Part shown: positions 7,157-11,288 of the stretch, piece after piece
Layout of the letters: each line of letters opens with the position of its first letter
How positions within the stretch are numbered: position 1 is the first letter of the stretch
Assembly (NCBI GenBank): GCA_003219335.1
Contig: QHOF01000101.1
Coordinates: 1,504-12,791, forward strand
DNA length: 11,288 nt
From: Verrucomicrobiota bacterium
GTDB lineage: Bacteria; Verrucomicrobiota; Verrucomicrobiia; Chthoniobacterales; UBA10450
Direction of reading: 5' to 3'
Program-made: the position numbers and the translations under genes
The notes under the pieces: model-generated
Told to the model about the DNA's origin: nothing
Seen by the model: the letters and a program-made list of their open reading frames with translations, nothing else
The model's database searches: none

Positions 7157-7322
7157 GCATTTTTCGTTTCCCCAGCGAAAAATGCGCACGAAGGGCAGCT
7201 ACTTCTTCTGAAGTAGCTGGGTAGCCCAGCCCTTTCCAACGAGTGGGCTGCACCGACCAAGTTGTAACTCGAACAACAGCCCGCACCTGCTGGGTGAAAT
7301 CGCTTTGTCCTGAAAGGGCTGC
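7157..7322. repeat. Cluster of hairpins after the glycosyltransferase gene
   Basis: Several perfect inverted repeats lie within 170 bases. GCATTTTTCG (7157-7166) pairs with CGAAAAATGC (7176-7185). CAGCTACTTC (7196-7205) pairs with GAAGTAGCTG (7210-7219). GCTGGG (7216-7221) pairs with CCCAGC (7225-7230). AGCCCTTTC (7228-7236) pairs over a distance with GAAAGGGCT (7312-7320). Some stems exclude each other. The first hairpin lies 20 bases after the stop codon but has no T-run. The cluster ends where the decayed CNNM gene begins. Confidence 0.65.
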
Positions 7323-7351
7323 TCAGCTTCCGGCTAAGCGGATGTGAAATA

Positions 7352-8004
7352 TCCGGGCCAAAGAGTCGCTGCAGACGACCAAGACCTCCGATCTATGGCC
7401 TTGTTCGCGCGCTGGCGGCTCTCGTGGGATTGCTCAAGATCACCTCTGCACTTCTCTGGCCAATCCTGGAACTCGGAGCCCGACTCGGTCGACTTGTTCT
7501 TCGACGCAAAGCCAGTGCCGGCGCTTGTTCGCAGGGCGCGAAGACTTGAAACAAATCGCGGCCCAAAGCGAACGGGAAGGTTCTCTGACCGCCGTCGAAC
7601 GCGCAATGATTCACAACGTCGTCGATTTCCGCACCGTTAAAGCAAGCGACGTGATGGTGCCGTTGTCAAAAGTCGTGACGATCAATCCTCAAACTCCGAC
7701 CGACGATCTTCTGCAACTGAGCGCGACGACCGGCGTCGATCGTTTCCCGGTTATTTCTCGCGACCACGAAGCGGTTAGTTTAGTCAACGTTCTCGATGTT
7801 CTTCTTGATCGAATTCGGTCTCATGTCCTCGGCGCGTATGTGCGCCGGATCGTCATCGCGGATGAAAACGAATCGGCTTATCGCGTGATCCGGCGATTGC
7901 GAGCGGCGCGCCTTAGTCTTGCCGCCGTGATTGATGCCCAAAAGCAACTTCTTGGAATCGTGACGGTCGAAGACTTGATCAAGCGATTAATCCGAAGCGC
8001 TTGA
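7352..8004 (+). pseudogene. CNNM/HlyC-type membrane protein with CBS pair, truncated and frameshifted
   Basis: The CBS part is intact in one frame up to the stop at 8004. It reads LFAGREDLKQIAAQSEREG, LTAVERAMIHNVVDFRTVKASDVMVPLSKVV, then two CBS domains ending GIVTVEDLIKRLIRSA. That is the cytoplasmic part of DUF21-CBS transporters (TlyC/HlyC/YtfL group, linked to divalent cation export). The segment that should precede it lies in the next frame (from about 7352 to about 7510): PIYGLVRALAALVGLLKITSALLWPILELGARLG and LVLRRKASAGA, a typical end of the DUF21 membrane domain. Traces of the GEI-x-PKS motif may be seen just before, but most of the transmembrane part is missing and replaced by the hairpin cluster. 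The frame change between 7510 and 7547 fits loss of one base. A TTG at 7525 could start the CBS part alone, as a 159-residue soluble protein. The usual C-terminal CorC/HlyC domain is absent. A sequencing error could explain the frameshift but not the missing N terminus. Confidence 0.72.
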
Positions 8005-8023
8005 GCAAATCTCCGCAGCAGCT

Positions 8024-9364
8024 TTACTGATTGCTGGCGACCACTCGCGGTGCCCATTTTCTCACTTCGACCCGCCTCAGGCGGGTCACCTTTTGGATTT
8101 GCGGCGCTTGCTCTTTGAGATTGGTCGTGAGGGCTTGAATCTCCTTCTGCTGTTGCGCGGCAGTTAACTGGAAGTCCTTCTGTAGTTTCGCGACAGTCGA
8201 CTGGAAGTCCTTTTGCTGTTGCACGACCGTAGACTTTAGCTGCGTGACGGTCGCTTCTTGTTCCTGCATTTTGCGGTGCGCTTTGAGGAACTCGTTGAGC
8301 AACATCGCGTTCACTGCCTCATAGCGGACCGTGTAGGGCTTGCCTTGCTCGTCGCGAGCCACCAGATCGGGGTTCACTTTTTCCACTTCCTCGGCCACCA
8401 GGCCAAACTGCGGGATGCCATCTGGGTCAAGCTCCTCCTTGTAGCGGAAGGTGACCGGTTTGAGCGCGAGGATCGCTTCGCTCGCTTTGTCCATAGGCTG
8501 GATCCTGTCTTTGAAACGCGCCGAGGAAACAACCGTGCCGAGGTGACCGTTGGTGTCTACGATGACTGTTACGCCTCCTGCAATCGTTGCCCCACTAATG
8601 CCGGCGATAAATGTGTGCGTGTGAGTTCCTTTCTTGCCGATGCGGATGTGACTGGATTCGCCCGCCACCCCAGCGTTGCCAATCTCGATGTTGTTACTGT
8701 CGGTCGTGAGATTGGTCCCGGCCGATTCGCCCACCGCGATGTTGCTGCTGCCGGTTGTGTTGCTAAAGAGCGCCTCAAAACCGTTGGCCGTGTTGTTGGC
8801 GCCGGTTGTGTTGCTAAAGAGCGCACTAAAGCCGTTGGCTGTGTTGTTGTTGCCGGTGGTGTTGCTAAGGAGCGCACTAAAACCGTTGGCCGTGTTGTTG
8901 GCGCCGGTTGTGTTGCCCTGGAGCGCAGAAACCCCGTTGGCCGTGTTGCCGCCGCCGGTTGTGTTGAATTCGAGCGCCCTAAAACCGGCGGCCGTGTTCA
9001 AGTTGCCGGTGGTGTTGCCTCCGAGCGCCCCAAAACCGGTGGCCGTGTTTTCGAAGCCGGTTGTGTTGAGATGGAGCGCTTGAAAACCAATAGCCGTGTT
9101 GTTGCTGCCGGTGGTCTTCAATAAGAGCGCCTCATCACCGGTGGCCGTGTTGCTGACGCCAGTTGTGAGACTGAAGAGGGCATTGTCACCCTCTGCCGTG
9201 TTGCCGTTGGGATAGCCTCCGTCTGGTGCTGGCGTAACCGCTCGCGCTGCGGGTGAAAGCGCAAACCAGCAGAACGCGAGCAGGAGAACTGTGAGAAGTG
9301 ACCCGCCCTTCGCCTGGCTTCGGCGTGGCGGGATAGTGAGAAGTGATTCGTGGAAGCGAGTGGC
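8024..9364 (-). CDS. Secreted repeat protein with C-terminal S74 chaperone domain; start unclear
   Basis: The frame is open from the stop at 9365-9367 down to a TAA at 8024-8026. From its N terminus it shows a signal peptide (SLLTVLLLAFCWFALSPAARA), then PDGGYPNGNTAEGDNALFS, nine 17-residue repeats of the form NTTGxNNTAxGFxALxS, an IRIG segment, and an S74 intramolecular chaperone domain (SSARFKDRI, PVTFRYK, FGLVAEEVEKVNPDLV, YEAVNAMLLNEF). A glutamine-rich coiled coil with repeated KDFQ units and a basic tail close the protein. S74 domains assist trimer folding of tail fibres and related surface proteins and often cut themselves off. There is no ATG, GTG or TTG ahead of the signal peptide in this frame. 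The first start is a TTG at 9121, inside the repeats (365 residues). An ATG at 9401 starts MKTTKPPVKNSMSHSLP one frame away, so a one-base shift is the likely reason. It converges on the CBS remnant with a 19-base gap. Confidence 0.85.
   Translation of the reverse strand, partial: ATRFHESLLTIPPRRSQAKGGSLLTVLLLAFCWFALSPAARAVTPAPDGGYPNGNTAEGDNALFSLTTGVSNTATGDEALLLKTTGSNNTAIGFQALHLNTTGFENTATGFGALGGNTTGNLNTAAGFRALEFNTTGGGNTANGVSALQGNTTGANNTANGFSALLSNTTGNNNTANGFSALFSNTTGANNTANGFEALFSNTTGSSNIAVGESAGTNLTTDSNNIEIGNAGVAGESSHIRIGKKGTHTHTFIAGISGATIAGGVTVIVDTNGHLGTVVSSARFKDRIQPMDKASEAILALKPVTFRYKEELDPDGIPQFGLVAEEVEKVNPDLVARDEQGKPYTVRYEAVNAMLLNEFLKAHRKMQEQEATVTQLKSTVVQQQKDFQSTVAKLQKDFQLTAAQQQKEIQALTTNLKEQAPQIQKVTRLRRVEVRKWAPRVVASNQ
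8069..8087. repeat. Perfect hairpin in the 3' part of the S74 gene
   Basis: GACCCGCC (8069-8076) pairs with GGCGGGTC (8080-8087) around TCA. It is in the coding sequence and encodes the basic TRLRRVE stretch near the C terminus. It could be a small inserted palindrome or a transcript-end structure for the convergent pair. Confidence 0.5.
8711..9169 (-). repeat. 51-bp tandem array, nine units, in the S74 gene
   Basis: The array is exactly 9 x 51 bases and encodes nine 17-residue units. Asn-Thr-Thr-Gly at the start, Asn-Thr-Ala-x-Gly in the middle and Ala-Leu near the end are the fixed positions. The units around 8762-8915 are the most alike at DNA level (SALLS/SALFS/EALFS), so recent duplication is likely. 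The outer units have diverged and the last one (SSNIAVGESAGTN) is degenerate. The pattern resembles YadA-head-like left-handed beta-roll repeats. Confidence 0.85.
9291..9346. repeat. Small palindrome flanked by 11-bp direct repeats at the S74 gene 5' end
   Basis: GTGAGAAGTGA occurs at 9291-9301 and again at 9336-9346. Between them lies CCCGCC (9302-9307) ... GGCGGG (9327-9332) with inner pairing CGCC/GGCG. The distance between the direct repeats is 45 bases, a multiple of three. This is what insertion of a short palindromic element with target duplication would leave. The element lies just ahead of the signal-peptide sequence. Confidence 0.6.
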
Positions 9365-9542
9365 TCATTGAATTTTTTACCGGTGGTTTTGTCGTTTTCA
9401 TATTTTTGAATTCTTTTCTTTTTCCGGTGGATTGATTTTCGTGTGTTTAGTGGGCAATCCTTTCTTTCTCTCGGCGGTTGACCCTGCACCGGCTAGGAGC
9501 CGTCGAGCTGCTTCATCCTCTTTGTCGTTCTCAGATGGGCAA

Positions 9543-10106
9543 TTATTGAGGACAAGGCGTAGGCGTAGGTGAAGGACAAGTAAATGTTGGGCAATTAGCT
9601 GGCTGGTCAGCTTCGAGCCTTCTGAGCTGGCCCGCCGGAATAATCTGGACCGCGACATCTACCGCGCAAACCGTCCCCTCGTTCCGCACCAGGTGTACGG
9701 CCCCGCAGCCTATGTCGGTGAAGCTCTCGCCTGCGCTATAAACGTGCGAAGTGCAGGTGGGGTCGTCGGCCTCGTAAACCGTGAGTTGTCCAGCTGTAAC
9801 CGTGATCAGGCTGGGACCCGGATGCGTGTGCCACCCAGTGTCAGCCCCGACTGGGAACGTGCTTTGGGTGATATAGACGTCCGAATCTCCCTTCACCTTC
9901 AACTTGAGGTTCCACCCGTATAAGTTGAACTCATTGCACATCAAGTCGAGCAAGCCAGACGGAAAGTGGCCCGGTGTCGGCGTCAGAAATGTGGTGGTAA
10001 CCCCGCACGAGGGCGTTGCGAGGGCCGGCGCGGCGGTGGCGGCGAGCACAAGTGCGATGAGAAGTGGTAGAATTGGTATTTTTTTGAACTGAGTTAGCGA
10101 ATTCAT
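9543..10106 (-). CDS. Secreted cupin-domain protein
   Basis: This 187-residue protein has a signal peptide (KKIPILPLLIALVLAATAAPALA, cleavage near residue 30) and a single cupin barrel. Cupin motif 1 is GWHTHPGPSLITVTAGQ at 91-107, with His93 and His95 as likely metal ligands. Motif 2 is AGESFTDIGCGAVHLVRN at 125-142, with His138. The usual motif 1 glutamate is not evident (Ser99 or Thr102 stands near it), so metal binding or catalysis may differ. Eight cysteines in the mature part suggest disulfides and an exported location. The tail is rich in Thr, Pro and Cys. The ATG at 10106 is chosen because AAAAGGAACAACC before it gives a good ribosome binding site. The frame also runs upstream to an ATG at 10220 inside a conserved leader. 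The substrate is unknown. It is read in the same direction as the S74 gene. Confidence 0.85.
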   Translation of the reverse strand: MNSLTQFKKIPILPLLIALVLAATAAPALATPSCGVTTTFLTPTPGHFPSGLLDLMCNEFNLYGWNLKLKVKGDSDVYITQSTFPVGADTGWHTHPGPSLITVTAGQLTVYEADDPTCTSHVYSAGESFTDIGCGAVHLVRNEGTVCAVDVAVQIIPAGQLRRLEADQPANCPTFTCPSPTPTPCPQ

Positions 10107-10163
10107 GGTTGTTCCTTTTCTTTTTTGAGGCTGGATTGTTGTTGAGGTGATTTCTTTCTTTTC

Positions 10164-10262
10164 GGTTTCGTAGTTTGCCTTCCATTGGTATAAACGAAAA
10201 AGATCGATCAAAGTGATCATCTGAATTGAGATTTTTTCGGAGACGCTTCCGCGTGCAGAAAC
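10164..10262 (-). promoter_or_regulatory. Conserved leader, copy A, upstream of the cupin gene
   Basis: This stretch closely matches 10949-11049. Both contain GATCA-AAG-TGATC (10206-10218 here), an identical 24-base run followed by one mismatch and 18 more identical bases, and a small hairpin ACGC-TTCC-GCGT (10243-10254) whose stem is kept while the loop differs. The similarity then continues, with less precision, through CCATTGG and GTAGTTT. Between this copy and the cupin ATG is an added purine-rich stretch of about 57 bases carrying the ribosome binding site. It is most likely a promoter plus 5' untranslated region. Confidence 0.7.
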
Positions 10263-10456
10263 CTCCCGCGGCCGGTGTTCCAGTACTCGGCGGATTTGTT
10301 GCCGGCGGTGTCGCGCAGAGATTCTTTTCTGTCCCGAACTGGAAACCCTTCGTTACCTTCGTTTCCTTCTGTTAAAGGAGAAACGCGAAGTCAGCGCGGC
10401 ACGCAGCGTGCGCAGTCGGCTGTCGGGCCGTGCCGGTTACCTGAGATAGGTCTCCC
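10263..10456. other. Gene-free stretch between leader A and the secreted protein gene
   Basis: No gene is recognised in these 194 bases. There are short inverted words (GCACGC-A-GCGTGC near 10400-10415) and a TTCGTTACC / TTCGTTTCC stretch that looks like dispersed-repeat material. On the minus strand 10263-10330 can be read as RDTAGNKSAEYWNTG, which might be a relic of a lost gene, but this is too short to support. Confidence 0.4.
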
Positions 10457-10948
10457 CTATTGTTTGGTCATGGTGCCGATGGCGCTTAACTCAAAGCTGC
10501 CGGGGGGGTCTGTATCGATCCACTTGAGCTCAGCGCCTCCGTTCACGATATAAAAATCGATGTGCCTGGTGTCGCCGGCTCCCGATAACCATGTCATCGT
10601 CCCGTGGCCGGTCGCATCCACGGTATAGGTGCCATCACGGAGATTCTCTGAATTTGTTCCATTGAATCTCACGATCACGTCAACGTGAAAGGTGCCGGTC
10701 GCGGGCGTGTACGTGATGAGACCGACGGCACTTATTGGGACGGGATGATTATCGGAATTGCCCTGGCCGACGGCCCAGCCTTCGGCGTGCCAAACGTAGT
10801 CTCCCGACACGTCGTTGATGCTATAATCGGCCCGGGCACTGCTCGAAAAGGCTGGCGCAAGGCCGATAATGGAAGTCGCTAACACGAGTAGCAGAGCGAC
10901 TCGCATGCGGTTTTTGGTAATGTTTGAATTTCTCAGTTTGTTTTTCAT
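10457..10948 (-). CDS. Secreted protein of unknown family
   Basis: I do not recognise this 163-residue protein. A basic N terminus and hydrophobic stretch (RVALLLVLATSIIGLAPAF) with SSSARA before DYS form a clear signal peptide of about 40 residues. The mature part of about 120 residues is rich in Gly, Thr and aromatic residues with beta-strand character: VSGDYVWHAEGWAVG, AVGLITYTPATGTFHVDVIVRF, DGTYTVDATGHGTMTWLSGAG and a C-terminal FELSAIGTMTK. This alternation and the TYTVD-GTMTW pattern suggest a small barrel or lipocalin-like fold, but that is a guess. There are no cysteines in the mature part and no catalytic motif. The ATG at 10948 lies 12 bases after AAAGGA. In-frame ATGs also lie at 10969 and 11005. 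The gene is divergent from the sigma factor gene, and the leader it shares with the cupin gene fills the gap. Confidence 0.75.
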   Translation of the reverse strand: MKNKLRNSNITKNRMRVALLLVLATSIIGLAPAFSSSARADYSINDVSGDYVWHAEGWAVGQGNSDNHPVPISAVGLITYTPATGTFHVDVIVRFNGTNSENLRDGTYTVDATGHGTMTWLSGAGDTRHIDFYIVNGGAELKWIDTDPPGSFELSAIGTMTKQ

Positions 10949-11049
10949 GATTCTGTAGTTTCCTTTCATTGGGATAAGGCGCGAAACAGCGATCAAAGTG
11001 ATCATCTGAATTGAAATTTTTTCGGAGACGCTTTTTGCGTGCAGAGACG
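10949..11049 (-). promoter_or_regulatory. Conserved leader, copy B, between the secreted protein and sigma factor genes
   Basis: This is the second copy of the leader at 10164-10262. GATCA-AAG-TGATC is at 10991-11003, and the hairpin ACGC-TTTTT-GCGT is at 11028-11040. It runs right up to the secreted protein ATG at 10948, and its other end is 18 bases from the sigma factor ATG at 11068. It should therefore contain the promoters of both genes, or be transcribed as a leader of one. The conserved GCGTCTCCG next to an A-run on the minus strand would suit an ECF-type -10 region, but this is not proven. Confidence 0.7.
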
Positions 11050-11067
11050 TTTTGGGCCTGATAGGCT

Positions 11068-11288
11068 ATGAAGGCCGTGATGGATGCGTCCACGGTTTCT
11101 CAGCAAAGAGTGACGGAGCTCTTGGCACGCTGGAGCCAAGGAGACGATGCTGCGCTCGCGGAATTAACGCCGCTCGTCTATGAGGAGCTGCGGCGCCTTG
11201 CCCATCGTTATATGGGCGGGGAACGACCCGACCACACACTGCAAACGACGGCGCTGGTGAATGAGGCGTATCTGCGCCTGGCCGACCA
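11068..11288 (+). CDS. ECF-type RNA polymerase sigma factor (TIGR02999-like), 3' end outside window
   Basis: There are 73 residues before the right edge, open throughout. TELLARWSQGDDAALAELTPLVYEELRRLAHRYM is region 1.2-2.1 of the sigma-70 family. GGERPDHTLQTTALVNEAYLRLAD is the hallmark of the TIGR02999 subgroup found in Planctomycetes, Acidobacteria and Verrucomicrobia. These sigma factors direct RNA polymerase to small regulons and often have no classical anti-sigma gene beside them; in related genomes a serine/threonine kinase gene may follow, but that lies beyond the window. The ATG at 11068 is used; ATG 11080 (MDASTVSQQ) is equally possible and is preceded by AAGG. The start is 119 bases from the divergent secreted protein gene, and the shared leader lies between them. 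Confidence 0.9.
   Translation, partial: MKAVMDASTVSQQRVTELLARWSQGDDAALAELTPLVYEELRRLAHRYMGGERPDHTLQTTALVNEAYLRLAD

Noticed and set aside
7136..7186. Rho-independent terminator of the glycosyltransferase gene at 7157-7185
   Set aside because: The stem is strong but is followed by GCACGAAGGG rather than a T-run, so it is kept only as a hairpin.
8258..9124. 288-residue plus-strand open frame opposite the S74 gene
   Set aside because: Its repeats (AVLLAPVVLLKSALKPL in one frame, GRVVGAGCVAKERTK in another) are simply the mirror of the 51-bp array; the minus-strand reading has family motifs.
8711..9169. Possible CRISPR array
   Set aside because: Units are contiguous 51-mers with no spacers, and they encode a regular 17-residue protein repeat.
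8024..9364. Prophage tail fibre
   Set aside because: S74 domains occur in phage fibres, but there is a signal peptide and no capsid, tail, integrase or lysis gene in the window.
9398..9658. 86-residue minus-strand frame ending NPPEKEKNSKI
   Set aside because: Its first part is antisense-frame overlap with the cupin gene end, and the remainder has no family features; it may only be upstream sequence of the S74 gene.

Overview
The window looks like a piece of a Gram-negative, soil-type chromosome of moderate GC content. The best guess is Verrucomicrobiota (Spartobacteria/Chthoniobacterales). This is inferred, not shown, from three things: a secreted protein with a 17-residue repeat and an S74 chaperone domain, a TIGR02999-type ECF sigma factor, and many short palindromic repeats between and inside genes. 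No rRNA, tRNA, CRISPR array or transposase was seen.

Left and centre (1-7136) hold mostly housekeeping genes. They are the N-terminal two thirds of a HemW-like radical SAM protein (minus strand, cut by the window edge), a secreted DUF362 protein, a squalene/phytoene synthase, a family 4 uracil-DNA glycosylase (minus strand), queA, a YciA-type acyl-CoA thioesterase and a GT4 glycosyltransferase. Almost every gap between them contains a palindrome or inverted repeat. These include a 130-bp element with 11-bp terminal inverted repeats (650-779), a 112-bp palindrome (2012-2123), and two related repeats in opposite orientation either side of the glycosylase gene (3258-3312 and 4190-4244). One double hairpin lies inside the hemW reading frame.

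The middle (7137-8004) contains a cluster of hairpins followed by a decayed CNNM/HlyC-type gene. Its N-terminal membrane part is largely missing, and its membrane and CBS parts lie in different frames.

The right end (8024-11288) is an accessory module of exported proteins: the S74 repeat protein, a secreted cupin and a secreted protein of unknown family, all on the minus strand. A divergent ECF sigma factor gene runs off the right edge. The cupin gene and the unknown secreted gene share a nearly identical upstream leader of about 100 bp, with a GATCA-AAG-TGATC palindrome and a small hairpin. One copy of it fills the divergent interval beside the sigma factor gene. This leader-plus-sigma arrangement is the best candidate here for an undescribed regulatory system. 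The S74 gene has a clear signal peptide but no start codon in the same frame, and a small palindrome flanked by 11-bp direct repeats sits at its 5' end.
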